Assembly: GCF_026241755.1 (NCBI RefSeq) | Contig: NZ_JAPJDA010000010.1 | Location: 2,233 to 66,232 of the forward strand | Direction of reading: 5' to 3' | Length of the DNA stretch: 64,000 nucleotides | Source of the DNA: Salinimicrobium profundisediminis | GTDB taxonomy: Bacteria > Bacteroidota > Bacteroidia > Flavobacteriales > Flavobacteriaceae | Shown: positions 35,809-44,419 of the stretch, piece by piece | Position numbering within the stretch: position 1 is the stretch's first letter | Layout of the letters: every line of letters starts with the position of its first letter | The notes under the pieces: generated by a model | Told to the model about the DNA's origin: nothing | Seen by the model: only the letters and a program-made list of their open reading frames with translations | Databases searched by the model: none | Translations under genes and position numbers: made by a program

Positions 35809-36861
35809 CTATGCTTTTACTGAAAATCTAAAACTAGTTTTACTGAAATAGATCTCTCCTGGTTCCAGTACTACTGAAGGGAAATTCTCCTGGTTTGGGG
35901 AATCGGGATAATGTTGTGTTTCAAAACAGAGACCACTCCTCTTTTCATAAAATCCTTTACCATACTGAAGTGGCAAAGTGCCGTCAAGGAAGTTTCCGGT
36001 ATAGAGCTGCATTCCGGGTTCGGTAGTGTATACCTTTAACAGCCTTCCCGACTCGGGGTGAAGTGCCGAAGCTGCGAAACGCAGTCCGTTCTCCGGGTTG
36101 TTGATCACCCAGGTATGGTCATAGCCGTTGCCCCTTTTTAGTTGCTCATGCGCCGCATTAATTTCTTTCCCGATTGCTTTAGGTTCTCTAAAATCAAAAG
36201 GACTTCCTGTTACAGTTGATAATTCCCCGACAGGAATGAGATTTTCATCTACCGGCACAAAATCATCTGCATTGACTTGAACTTGATGATCCAATATGCT
36301 GTTGGTAAAGTCACCAGACAAATTGAAATAGGCGTGCTGGGTAAGGTTCACTATAGTTCTCCTGTCGGTAGTAGCTTTATATTCCACATCTAAAGAATTA
36401 TCTTCAGTAAGGGTATAGGTCACTTGAGTTTCCAGTCGCCCGGGATATCCCTCTTCCATGTGATCACTAATGTAGGATAGCACCAGGCTGTTTGGGTCTA
36501 AAAACTCTTTCACCTTCCACACCACCTTATCAAATCCTTTGTCCCCGCCGTGCAAATGATTTACCCCATTATTTTGAGCGAGCGTGTATTCCTGCCCGTC
36601 AAGGGAGAATTTTCCTTTGGCAATACGATTACCATAACGCCCAATAAGAGCTCCTAAAAAAGGATTTTCTTCCATGTATTGCTCCAGAGAATCAAACCCC
36701 AAAACCACATCTTCAAAAATGTCATTTTTATCGGGAACTTTTAAAGAAGTAATACGACCACCATAAGTAATGATCTTCACTTCCATTCCCGGTTCATTTC
36801 GAAGGGTAAACTGGTCTACCTGTTCCCCTTGAGGGGTGACTCCATATTTTTCTTTATGCAT
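35809..36861 (-). CDS. galM: Aldose 1-epimerase (mutarotase)
   Basis: The 350-aa enzyme interconverts alpha and beta anomers of free aldoses such as xylose or arabinose (EC 5.1.3.3). The family motifs are IGRYGNRIAKGKF, NHLHGG, the catalytic H176 in NLTQHAYFNLSG, YDHTWV, and the catalytic base E314 in GLCFETQHYPDSPN. No signal peptide is evident, so it is probably cytoplasmic. It starts 8 nt after the GH43 gene in the same operon. Confidence 0.95.
   Translation of the reverse strand: MHKEKYGVTPQGEQVDQFTLRNEPGMEVKIITYGGRITSLKVPDKNDIFEDVVLGFDSLEQYMEENPFLGALIGRYGNRIAKGKFSLDGQEYTLAQNNGVNHLHGGDKGFDKVVWKVKEFLDPNSLVLSYISDHMEEGYPGRLETQVTYTLTEDNSLDVEYKATTDRRTIVNLTQHAYFNLSGDFTNSILDHQVQVNADDFVPVDENLIPVGELSTVTGSPFDFREPKAIGKEINAAHEQLKRGNGYDHTWVINNPENGLRFAASALHPESGRLLKVYTTEPGMQLYTGNFLDGTLPLQYGKGFYEKRSGLCFETQHYPDSPNQENFPSVVLEPGEIYFSKTSFRFSVKA
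36714..36732. repeat. Interspersed palindrome copy inside galM
   Basis: CAAAAATGTCATTTTTA at the start of this interval, in coding sequence, encodes KNDIF on the minus strand. Confidence 0.6.
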
Positions 36862-36869
36862 TCTTACTC

Positions 36870-38564
36870 TTACTTCTTTTGATAAACCTCATCATTTCCT
36901 GAATATTTAAACCAGTCGAAAGAAGCTTTGTTTTTAGATGCTTCCCCGTTTGAAGTAGTGTACATCCCAAGATTAGCACCTACAAATCCGCCTGCCACTC
37001 TGGTACTCAAGTATTTTCCGTCCAGTTCGCCGCCAAGGTTTTCCCATTCCGATCCGGTTTTGTAAAAGAACTTGTATTCATCTTCATCAAATTCCACTTT
37101 AAAATCGATCTCTTTGGCTGAAGAATAAAGTTTCTTGCTCGCAAGTAATTCTTCTCCGCCCTCATTTCCCTTATAAAGCTGCACTACAGGGGAATTTCCC
37201 TCATAAGATTTAGCTATAAAATAAAAGTGGGATTCATTCTGAAATGCTATCAACCCGGCTTTCTCGTTGGTTTTTTTAGTTTCAAATTCCAATGATACTG
37301 CCGCCTCACCGGTTAAATGTTGCTGGCGATGTGATATAAAACTCGGGTTAGAAGTACCCGAAGCCGTTTCGGGTCTCGTCTTCATGACCAGGTAACCATC
37401 CCGCTCGTTTAAGTCGTACCATTTTTCTTTTGGATTCCGAAGAAATAACCAGTGAAATGCCAGTTCCTTCTCATTAAAATCTTTTTTAAACACAAAATTA
37501 CCATTCAGCGGAAAAAGATCTTTATTTAAAGTCACACCTTCAGGAAGCGGATATTCATATTTAATCTCCTCACCTCCCAGATCAAAAATTGGCCAGTCAT
37601 TTTCCCATTTTACAGGGGTCATAAAAGTCTCTCTTCCGGTGTTGTAAAAATCCCCTTCATAAGGACGTACGGCTAGGAAAACCCCATACCAGTCACCATT
37701 TGGGTGCTGCACAATATCGGCATGTCCCGCTGAAGTAATGGGATTTGGCCGGTCGGGATCAAGGTGTCGCTGCGTAAGGATAGGATTCTCTTCATAAGGA
37801 ATAAATTCATCGTCAATATTCCTGTTCCTGTAGATCATTTCGGAATGGTTTACCGCAGTACCTCCTTCGGCAGTCATCAGGTAATAATAGCCATTCAATT
37901 TGTAAATCCTGGGACCTTCAGCCCAAACCGGTTTGGTAGAAATATCGACTCCGCCGTTCACCAGAATACGGTTTTCTCCTACAGTTTTCAGGTTTTCTTT
38001 ATCAAATTCCATCATGCGTATGGTGCGGTGACCATCGTATAAAGGCTCATTATTTGGAGGGTCACTGTTATACACGATATAGGATTTCTCCTCGTCAAAG
38101 AACAAACCGGGATCAATTCCCAGCACTTCAGGTAGCCACACGGGATCACTCCATGAACCTGCGGGATCTTCGGCAGTCATTACAAAATTTCCTTTACCGT
38201 CCACAACTGTACAGGTGAGGTAAAAGATTCCATTATCATAACTAATATCGGGCGCGAAAATAGCACGGGAGGTTCCAAAGCCTTCCAGGTCAATTTGATC
38301 TGGCCGGTCAATTACATTGCCTATCTGCTTCCAGTTTACAAGATCTGTACTGTGGAAGACCGGGATTCCCGGGTAAAAGGCAAAGGTGGAATGTACCATA
38401 TAGAAATTTCCGTTACCATCATCGGTAATTGCAGGATCGGGATACCAACCTGCCAGAATTGGATTCTGAAATGTCTCCTGGGCGCCCACCATAAAGAATG
38501 AACCTAAAATAAAGAGGCCTGTAAAAAGCCATTTTTGAAACCTTAGTCGAAGAATATTTTTCAT
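36870..38564 (-). CDS. GH43 glycosidase with C-terminal concanavalin-like domain (beta-xylosidase/arabinofuranosidase)
   Basis: The 564-aa protein has a signal peptide ending VGAQ, a GH43 propeller (about 32-330) and a C-terminal beta-sandwich of the beta-xylosidase type (about 360-555). The catalytic residues are base D43 (WYPDPAIT), D151 (LGIDPGLFF) and acid E217 (WAEGPRIY). The two-domain layout and the NPILAGWYPDP start are typical of exo-acting beta-xylosidases or arabinofuranosidases acting on xylo-oligosaccharides. It lies between transketolase and galM in the leftward operon. Confidence 0.92.
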   Translation of the reverse strand: MKNILRLRFQKWLFTGLFILGSFFMVGAQETFQNPILAGWYPDPAITDDGNGNFYMVHSTFAFYPGIPVFHSTDLVNWKQIGNVIDRPDQIDLEGFGTSRAIFAPDISYDNGIFYLTCTVVDGKGNFVMTAEDPAGSWSDPVWLPEVLGIDPGLFFDEEKSYIVYNSDPPNNEPLYDGHRTIRMMEFDKENLKTVGENRILVNGGVDISTKPVWAEGPRIYKLNGYYYLMTAEGGTAVNHSEMIYRNRNIDDEFIPYEENPILTQRHLDPDRPNPITSAGHADIVQHPNGDWYGVFLAVRPYEGDFYNTGRETFMTPVKWENDWPIFDLGGEEIKYEYPLPEGVTLNKDLFPLNGNFVFKKDFNEKELAFHWLFLRNPKEKWYDLNERDGYLVMKTRPETASGTSNPSFISHRQQHLTGEAAVSLEFETKKTNEKAGLIAFQNESHFYFIAKSYEGNSPVVQLYKGNEGGEELLASKKLYSSAKEIDFKVEFDEDEYKFFYKTGSEWENLGGELDGKYLSTRVAGGFVGANLGMYTTSNGEASKNKASFDWFKYSGNDEVYQKK

Positions 38565-38583
38565 GAAGTACAGCGTTATTTCT

Positions 38584-39537
38584 TTATTTTCTACTAATTA
38601 CCTTCACAGAAGCTTTTACAATGGCTTCAGCATTTAACCCGTATTTCTCCAAAAGCTGTTCAGGAGTTCCACTTTCTCCAAAAGCGTCATTAGTGGCCAC
38701 AAATTCCTGAGGTGCAGGATGATTTTTCACCAAAGTACGGGCAATGCTCTCACCCAGGCCGCCCAGGTAGTTGTGTTCTTCGGCAGTCACTACACATCCT
38801 GTTTTTTTCACCGAGGCAAGCACGGCTTCTTCATCAAGAGGTTTTATGGTGTGAATATTTATCACCTCAGCACTTATGCCTTTTTCTGCAAGTTGTTCCG
38901 CAGCCTGAATTGCTTCCCAAACCAAATGGCCTGTGGCAATAATGGTTACATCATTCCCTTCCAGTAAATGGACTGCTTTTCCTATCTGAAACTCTTCATC
39001 GGCCGGTGTGAAATTAGCCACTTTTGGCCTTCCGAAGCGTAAATACACAGGGCCCTGGTGCTCTGCAATGGCAAGGGTTGCTGCTTTAGTTTGATTGTAG
39101 TCGCAGGTATTGATCACCGTCATTCCCGGCAGCATCTTCATAAGCCCGATATCTTCAAGGATCTGGTGAGTAGCCCCATCTTCCCCAAGGGTAACCCCTG
39201 AATGTGATGCACAGATTTTCACATTCTTATCTGAATAGGCAACACTTTGTCTTATCTGGTCATACACCCGTCCTGTGGCAAAGTTGGCAAAGGTTCCGGC
39301 AAACGGGATCTTTCCTCCAATGGTAAGTCCGGCAGCGATACCAATCATATTGGCCTCGGCAATTCCCACCTGAAAAAAGCGTTCAGGATTCTCGTCTATG
39401 AAATCCTGCATTTTTAAAGATCCTACCAAATCTGCACAAAGAGCAACTACATTTGGATTTTTACGTCCCAGTTCAGTGAGCCCATCTCCAAATCCGGAGC
39501 GGGTATCTTTTTTTCCTGTATCTGTATATTTTTTCAT
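38584..39537 (-). CDS. Transketolase, C-terminal (pyrimidine-binding) subunit
   Basis: This 317-aa protein covers the pyrimidine and C-terminal halves of transketolase. The conserved glutamate lies in VGIAEANMIGIAAGL, followed by the GATHQILEDIGLMK segment. It works with the separate N-terminal subunit encoded upstream to transfer two-carbon units in the pentose phosphate pathway. Split transketolases are common in some bacteria and archaea. The two subunit genes are separated by a 109-nt gap containing GC-rich inverted repeats. Co-transcription with xylan enzymes fits the need to process xylulose 5-phosphate. Confidence 0.95.
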   Translation of the reverse strand: MKKYTDTGKKDTRSGFGDGLTELGRKNPNVVALCADLVGSLKMQDFIDENPERFFQVGIAEANMIGIAAGLTIGGKIPFAGTFANFATGRVYDQIRQSVAYSDKNVKICASHSGVTLGEDGATHQILEDIGLMKMLPGMTVINTCDYNQTKAATLAIAEHQGPVYLRFGRPKVANFTPADEEFQIGKAVHLLEGNDVTIIATGHLVWEAIQAAEQLAEKGISAEVINIHTIKPLDEEAVLASVKKTGCVVTAEEHNYLGGLGESIARTLVKNHPAPQEFVATNDAFGESGTPEQLLEKYGLNAEAIVKASVKVISRK

Positions 39538-39548
39538 AAGCCTTCCCC

Positions 39549-39646
39549 GACCCCTCCAAAGGAGGGGAGATGGGCGTGTATTTAATTAATAATAATTTTC
39601 ATTTTTTGTTCAAGTAAGCTCCTCCCATTGTGGAGGTTGGGTGGGG
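39549..39646. repeat. Pair of GC-rich inverted repeats between the two transketolase genes
   Basis: CCCCTCC AAA GGAGGGG (39551-39567) and, about 50 nt on, a CTCCTCCC/GGAGGTTGGGTGGGG segment (39620-39646) contrast sharply with the AT-rich surroundings. Their sequence and pairing resemble short palindromic intergenic repeats of Flavobacteriaceae. The second copy runs up to the stop codon of the N-terminal subunit gene. Confidence 0.6.
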
Positions 39647-40489
39647 CTAATAATCTCCTAAAGTTTCCGGATTTTGAGCAAGAGCTTTCTCCAATTGCTC
39701 ATCATTTGGCGCTTTGCCGTGCCATGCATGTGTATGCATCATGAAGTCTACACCGTGCCCCATTTCAGTATGCATCAGGATACAAACAGGTTTACCCTTT
39801 CCTGTACGGGCTTTAGCCTCATTTAGACCGTTGATCACCTGCTTTAGATCATTCCCGTTTTCAATTTCAAGTACATCCCATCCAAAGGCCTCAAACTTCG
39901 CCCTTAGATTTCCCATAGGCAGAACATTATCTGTACTTCCGTCTATCTGTTGCCCGTTAAGGTCTATTGTAGAAATTAAATTATCCACTTTATTGCCGGC
40001 AGCATACATAATGGCTTCCCAGTTCTGCCCTTCCTGCAGTTCTCCATCTCCGTGAAGCGTAAACACTAAATGAGAATCTTTATTTAGCTTTTTTGCCTGC
40101 GCAGCACCAATGGCTACAGACATTCCCTGCCCCAAAGAGCCAGAGGCAACCCGTATTCCCGGTAAACCTTCATGAGTAGTAGGATGGCCTTGCAGCCTGG
40201 AATTGATAAGCCTGAAGGTATTCAATTCTTCTACAGGAAAGTATCCGCTTCTGGCAAGTACGCTATAGAAAACCGGGGAAATATGCCCGTTAGACAGAAA
40301 GAAAAGATCCTCTCCAATTCCATCCATATTAAATTCAGGATTGTGTTGCATCACTTCCTGATAAAGTGCAGTAAAAAATTCTGTGCATCCCAATGATCCT
40401 CCGGGATGACCAGAATCTACTTTATGAACCTGACGTAAAATATCGCGACGTACCTGTGTCGCAAAGTTTTCCAGTTGTTTTATATCCAT
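39647..40489 (-). CDS. Transketolase, N-terminal (thiamine diphosphate-binding) subunit
   Basis: The 280-aa subunit has the thiamine diphosphate motif GDGELQEGQNWEA (metal-binding GDG through the Asn segment), the substrate His in KVDSGHPGGSLG and GHISPVFY, and GSLGQGMSVA. Together with the C-terminal subunit it makes one functional transketolase. The gene lies 6 nt after transaldolase and precedes the C-terminal subunit. Confidence 0.95.
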   Translation of the reverse strand: MDIKQLENFATQVRRDILRQVHKVDSGHPGGSLGCTEFFTALYQEVMQHNPEFNMDGIGEDLFFLSNGHISPVFYSVLARSGYFPVEELNTFRLINSRLQGHPTTHEGLPGIRVASGSLGQGMSVAIGAAQAKKLNKDSHLVFTLHGDGELQEGQNWEAIMYAAGNKVDNLISTIDLNGQQIDGSTDNVLPMGNLRAKFEAFGWDVLEIENGNDLKQVINGLNEAKARTGKGKPVCILMHTEMGHGVDFMMHTHAWHGKAPNDEQLEKALAQNPETLGDY

Positions 40490-40495
40490 AACCGT

Positions 40496-41149
40496 TTAAT
40501 TAAAAGATTTTGCATCCTCCAGGAACTTGGCCAGTCCGCTATCGGTAAGAGGGTGTTTTAAAAGTCCGTCTATTGAAGAAAGAGGCCCTGTCATTACATC
40601 TGCCCCAATTTTAGCGCAATTAACCACATGCATGGTATGTCTTATGGAAGCCGCAAGGATTTGTGTCTCAAATCCATAATTGTCATAGATCTGACGAATT
40701 TCTGCAATTAACTGCAGCCCATCGGTAGAGATATCATCGAGCCTTCCCAAAAATGGCGATACATAGGTTGCTCCTGCTTTTGCAGCCAGTAAAGCCTGCC
40801 CTGCTGAAAAAACTAAGGTGCAGTTAGTGCGTATTCCTTTATCTGAAAAATATTTGATTGCCTTAATGCCCTCTTTGATCATAGGGACTTTCACCACGAT
40901 TTGGGGATGCAATTCTGCCAGTTCTTCCCCTTCCTTTACAATTTCGTCAAAGGTGGTGGCGATAACTTCCGCAGAAACATCACCATCTACGATCTCGCAA
41001 ATATCTACATAGTGTTTCAGAATATTATCTCTTCCTCTTATGCCCTCTTTAGCCATTAAAGAAGGATTTGTGGTTACTCCATCCAGAACTCCCAGTTCCT
41101 GTGCCTCCCTTATCTGATCGAGGTTGGCAGTGTCAATAAAAAATTTCAT
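40496..41149 (-). CDS. Transaldolase / fructose-6-phosphate aldolase-like
   Basis: The 217-aa small transaldolase (TalC/FSA family) has the N-terminal [16 protein letters not shown] and GVTTNPSL, the Schiff-base Lys in [11 protein letters not shown], and the [11 protein letters not shown] segment. It probably catalyses dihydroxyacetone transfer in the non-oxidative pentose phosphate pathway. The fructose-6-phosphate aldolase reaction cannot be excluded. It is the first gene of the leftward operon that continues with transketolase, GH43, galM and an aldo/keto reductase. Confidence 0.93.
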   Translation of the reverse strand: MKFFIDTANLDQIREAQELGVLDGVTTNPSLMAKEGIRGRDNILKHYVDICEIVDGDVSAEVIATTFDEIVKEGEELAELHPQIVVKVPMIKEGIKAIKYFSDKGIRTNCTLVFSAGQALLAAKAGATYVSPFLGRLDDISTDGLQLIAEIRQIYDNYGFETQILAASIRHTMHVVNCAKIGADVMTGPLSSIDGLLKHPLTDSGLAKFLEDAKSFN

Positions 41150-41386
41150 ATCTAAGCTTTCTTAAAAATTCAAAATCTGTGATCAACCTACTTGTTGTCA
41201 TTTTTACTATAAGGCAATATAAAAAATTTTAATGACATTTATGATCTCTTTAGGAAAAGATTCATGAGAGAATATGTAAGTCTGAACTTCTATTTTTGGA
41301 AAGAAAGCTCCTCCAAAACGAATTAATATAGTTCTGCACGCACTTTTGTAAACATTCCGTGCTTCAGAAACAACAGGGACAAAAAA
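41150..41386. other. Intergenic region upstream of the transaldolase operon
   Basis: The AT-rich leader holds the promoter of the leftward operon, but I could not identify a convincing -33/-7 pair or a copy of the LacI palindrome. A half-match to the interspersed palindrome (TGTCATTTTTA) lies near 41196. Confidence 0.4.
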
Positions 41387-41410
41387 AGGCTGCCCTTTCC
41401 GGGCAGCCTT
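41387..41410 (-). terminator. Intrinsic terminator behind the PepSY-like gene
   Basis: AAGGCTGCCC pairs with GGGCAGCCTT over a 4-nt loop and is followed on the minus strand by a T run. It lies 25 nt beyond the stop of the 41435 gene. Confidence 0.92.
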
Positions 41411-41434
41411 GGTAATTTTTCTAAACTCTGCTTA

Positions 41435-41866
41435 TTAGTCTAACTTTCTAAAGTTTCCTTCGGCATCAAATTCTACTTCTGTACCGTCAGAAAGTTCGAT
41501 TTCCTGCTCATTGTCATCTTTTTCCCAACCTACTACCTGGGCATTTGCATGATTAGCACTTAAATAAGTTGCAATCTTAGCAGGCAGTACAGAAGCTGGA
41601 ATGGCCTCTCCATTTGCACTGTCGATTTCAACAATATTTCCGTTTTCATCAAAATCCAGTTTTAGGCCATTAGAAAGCACTACTTCATACTTGTCATCTT
41701 CCCATATTTGCCAGTTACTGTTCTCATCTACTTTTACCACAGAAACTGAGGAAAAATGCTGATTGACATAGTCTTGTGCAGTACTGGGCAGGTTTCCTGT
41801 ATTTGACTGGGCATACATTCCAATTGAGAATAGCGCGCAAAACGCTGATACAACTACTTTTTTCAT
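41435..41866 (-). CDS. Secreted PepSY-like protein
   Basis: This 143-aa secreted protein starts at the ATG at 41866, which opens a signal peptide (MKKVVVSAFCALFSIGMYAQ); an ATG ten codons upstream lacks this advantage. Two PepSY-like units follow (about 28-85 and 90-143), each with the pattern hydrophobic strand, DG or NG turn, then FDENGN or FDAEGN. Proteins of this kind are small periplasmic inhibitors or sensors of unknown target. The gene is divergent from a two-component system, with an inverted repeat between, and a second PepSY-like protein lies behind the kinase. A role in that signalling system is inferred from position. Confidence 0.8.
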   Translation of the reverse strand: MKKVVVSAFCALFSIGMYAQSNTGNLPSTAQDYVNQHFSSVSVVKVDENSNWQIWEDDKYEVVLSNGLKLDFDENGNIVEIDSANGEAIPASVLPAKIATYLSANHANAQVVGWEKDDNEQEIELSDGTEVEFDAEGNFRKLD

Positions 41867-41912
41867 AACTTGTTTTTTTAATTTGACACAAAACAAGTAC
41901 CTAAAACTGGAA

Positions 41913-41960
41913 GAAATTAGGAAAGACTAATTTTCGTAATCCTAAATCTTTCCCAATTTC
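41913..41960. promoter_or_regulatory. Inverted repeat between the PepSY gene and the two-component system
   Basis: GAAATTAGGAAAG (41913-41925) and CTTTCCCAATTTC (41948-41960) are inverted copies matching at 12 of 13 positions, separated by 22 nt. The pair lies between the divergent starts at 41866 and 41979. It is a good candidate binding site for the adjacent response regulator. TACTTTTG at 41966-41973 matches the -7 consensus but sits only 5 nt before the start codon. Confidence 0.5.
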
Positions 41961-41978
41961 AAGGCTACTTTTGAAACT

Positions 41979-42656
41979 ATGAAGATCCTGATTATAGAAG
42001 ACGAAAAAGATATGAGGCAGAATATGCAGGCCACTCTTGAGAAAGAAAATTTTCTCGTTGAGCCTGTAGCTACTTATAAGGAAGCTATGTCTAAAATAGG
42101 AGTTTACGATTACGATTGTATTCTCCTTGACATTGGTCTGCCCGATGGTAACGGCCTTGAAATCCTCAAAACCCTCAAAGAAAAAGGTTATAGTGATTCG
42201 GTCATTATTGTTTCGGCTAAAGATTCTATAGATGATAAAGTGCATGGTCTCGAACTGGGGGCCGATGATTACCTGCCCAAACCTTTTCACATGGCCGAGC
42301 TCAATGCCAGGGTCAAAGCTGTGCTGCGACGGCGAAAAATGGAAGGTAACAACCTGCTTGAAATTGCCAACGTTACCATAAACATCAATAACCACCAGGT
42401 GAGCGTTGATGGAGAAAGCCTGGAATTAAACAGAAAAGAGTTTGATGTGCTGTTCTATCTTTGCACCAACCAAAACCGACTGGTAAGCAAATCGGCTCTG
42501 GCCGAGCACGTTTGGGGCGATTATATTGACCAGACCGATAATTTTGACTTTATCTATTCCCAAATCAAAAATCTGCGGAAGAAGCTATGTGACAAAAATG
42601 CCGAAATTGAGATCAAAGCAGTCTACGGAATAGGTTATAAGCTCCTGGTTCCATGA
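41979..42656 (+). CDS. OmpR-family response regulator
   Basis: The 225-aa protein has a receiver domain (1-115) with phospho-acceptor D51 (CILLDIGLPDG), the acidic pocket IIEDEKD and the conserved Lys in LPKPF. It also has a winged-helix DNA-binding domain (about 128-225). It overlaps the start of the kinase gene by 4 nt, so the two form a pair. The likely targets are its own region and the divergent PepSY gene. Confidence 0.95.
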   Translation: MKILIIEDEKDMRQNMQATLEKENFLVEPVATYKEAMSKIGVYDYDCILLDIGLPDGNGLEILKTLKEKGYSDSVIIVSAKDSIDDKVHGLELGADDYLPKPFHMAELNARVKAVLRRRKMEGNNLLEIANVTININNHQVSVDGESLELNRKEFDVLFYLCTNQNRLVSKSALAEHVWGDYIDQTDNFDFIYSQIKNLRKKLCDKNAEIEIKAVYGIGYKLLVP

Positions 42657-43912
42657 AACTGCTCAACTACACCACCACCTACTTTGCCGTTATCCTCATT
42701 TTTTTGCTGGGGCTGTGGGCCCTAATTTTTTATTTTGAAATACTTGACGAGATCTACGACAGCATGGATGACGGGCTCGACAATCAAAAAATGCTGATAA
42801 TAAGGCAGGCTAAAGAAGACCCTTCCATACTTTCAAAAAATGCTTTTGAAGATGGAAATTATATCATCACCTCCACCACACCTCAACACAGCCGCAGTTT
42901 TACTGATGCATACCGCGACACGCTCATGTTCATGGAAAATGAAGACGAATATGAACCTGTACGGCTTTTAGAAAGTGTTTTTCAGCAGAACGGGCAATAC
43001 TACAAAATCAAGGTAGTCACTTCGATGGTCGAAGAAGATGACCTTCGGAAAGAGCTGTTCTTTTCTTTGATCTGGCTCTACCTGGGCTTGATCCTCACCA
43101 TTCTTGTGCTGAATAATGTACTTCAGAAGAAAGCCTGGAAGCCATTTTACAAGCTGCTCCACCAACTTGAAAAATTCAGCATAGAAAAAGACAGAAAGAT
43201 CAAATTTGAAACCACTAAAATTGAAGAATTCAAGTTACTCAATGAAAGAGTAGATCGACTTCTGAAAAAATCTGTAGAAAGTTACAAGAGTCAGAAAGAA
43301 TTTATTGAAAATGCCTCGCATGAGTTGCAAACGCCATTGGCTATAAGCATCAATAAGCTCGAATTAATGGCCGAAAATGCCAATCTGCCTCCTGCACAAA
43401 TGGAAGAACTGGGAACTGTGCTACACAGCCTGGAAAGGCTTACCCGCCTCAACAGGTCGTTGTTATTACTTTCGCGGATTGAAAACAGACAGTTTGAAGC
43501 CAAAGAAAACATCGCCTGGAATGACCTGGTAAAACAAATTATAACAGAATTTGAAGATTTTGCAGAACACCAGCAAGTAAAAATATCCTTGACTGAAGAA
43601 GCTCATATTGAACACACCGGAAATAAAGACCTGGCCGGAATCCTGGTTTCAAACCTCCTCAAAAATGCCATTTTTCACACCCCTTCCGGAACTGCAGTTG
43701 AAATAAAGATCTCTGCAAAAGGAATAGAATTTATAAATCCAGGGAGCGCTCCTCTCGAAAAGAGCAAGATCTTCAGCAGGTTTAAAGGAGGGGAAAAAGA
43801 AGATTCCACTGGACTCGGCCTGGCAATTTCGAAAGCTATAGTCGAAAAAATGAACATGGATCTTACCTATAACTACACCTCTCAAAACCACATTTTTACC
43901 ATATTCTTTTAA
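42653..43912 (+). CDS. Sensor histidine kinase
   Basis: The 419-aa membrane kinase has TM1 (about 8-30), a short periplasmic sensor region (31-135), TM2 (about 136-157), a linker, a HisKA domain with H223 (NASHELQTPL) and an HATPase domain with the N box (NLLKNAIFHT), G1 and STGLGLAI. The periplasmic part has no recognised sensor fold. It overlaps the response regulator gene by 4 nt. Confidence 0.95.
   Translation: MKLLNYTTTYFAVILIFLLGLWALIFYFEILDEIYDSMDDGLDNQKMLIIRQAKEDPSILSKNAFEDGNYIITSTTPQHSRSFTDAYRDTLMFMENEDEYEPVRLLESVFQQNGQYYKIKVVTSMVEEDDLRKELFFSLIWLYLGLILTILVLNNVLQKKAWKPFYKLLHQLEKFSIEKDRKIKFETTKIEEFKLLNERVDRLLKKSVESYKSQKEFIENASHELQTPLAISINKLELMAENANLPPAQMEELGTVLHSLERLTRLNRSLLLLSRIENRQFEAKENIAWNDLVKQIITEFEDFAEHQQVKISLTEEAHIEHTGNKDLAGILVSNLLKNAIFHTPSGTAVEIKISAKGIEFINPGSAPLEKSKIFSRFKGGEKEDSTGLGLAISKAIVEKMNMDLTYNYTSQNHIFTIFF
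43660..43677. repeat. Interspersed palindrome copy inside the kinase gene
   Basis: CAAAAATGCCATTTTTCA coincides with the N box of the kinase (KNAIF). Part of the match is therefore forced by protein sequence. Confidence 0.5.
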
Positions 43913-43949
43913 AGTTCCCAATTCTTTCCAGTTTCCTTCCTCAATTTAG

Positions 43950-44411
43950 TTGAAAAGAATAAAAGTGAATCTAAGAAGTCTCTTCTTACTGCTATTGAGC
44001 ATTTTTTTGCTGTCATGCGACAACGACGACTATCCGTACGCGAAAGTGCCGTCGGTAGTTCGCAATGCATTCTGGATCCAGTACCCTGATGCTGCAGATG
44101 CAAAATTTATCCAGCTGGATGAAAATTATGAGGTAGAGTTTGAAATAGATGAAGAGGATGGTTCAGCGGTGGTTAATCCCTCGGGCAATATTGTTAAAGA
44201 GAAAAGAGAAATTGAATGGAATGACCTTCCCGCTGGGGTGCAACAAACCCTGAGAAAGACCTATGGACAAAAGAAAATAGAAGATCCCGAACTGGTAAAA
44301 ATTGGCGAAGAAATTCACTACCAGGTAGAAGTGAGCAGGTTTTTCATAGATGAAGAGATTGTGCTCACCGCTGCGGGTAAAATAGATACTAACCTGAATT
44401 ACTGGAAATAA
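43950..44411 (+). CDS. PepSY-like lipoprotein
   Basis: This 153-aa lipoprotein has a signal ending FLLSCDNDD. The start is uncertain: TTG at 43950 (MKRIKVNL...) or GTG at 43965, and no ATG is available before the signal peptide. The body has two PepSY-like units with the EVEFEIDEEDG and YQVEVSRFF strands. It lies 37 nt behind the kinase and 8 nt before the next gene, so it is probably part of the same operon. It resembles the divergent PepSY protein at 41435 in layout. Confidence 0.78.
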   Translation: MKRIKVNLRSLFLLLLSIFLLSCDNDDYPYAKVPSVVRNAFWIQYPDAADAKFIQLDENYEVEFEIDEEDGSAVVNPSGNIVKEKREIEWNDLPAGVQQTLRKTYGQKKIEDPELVKIGEEIHYQVEVSRFFIDEEIVLTAAGKIDTNLNYWK

Positions 44412-44419
44412 AAAAAATC

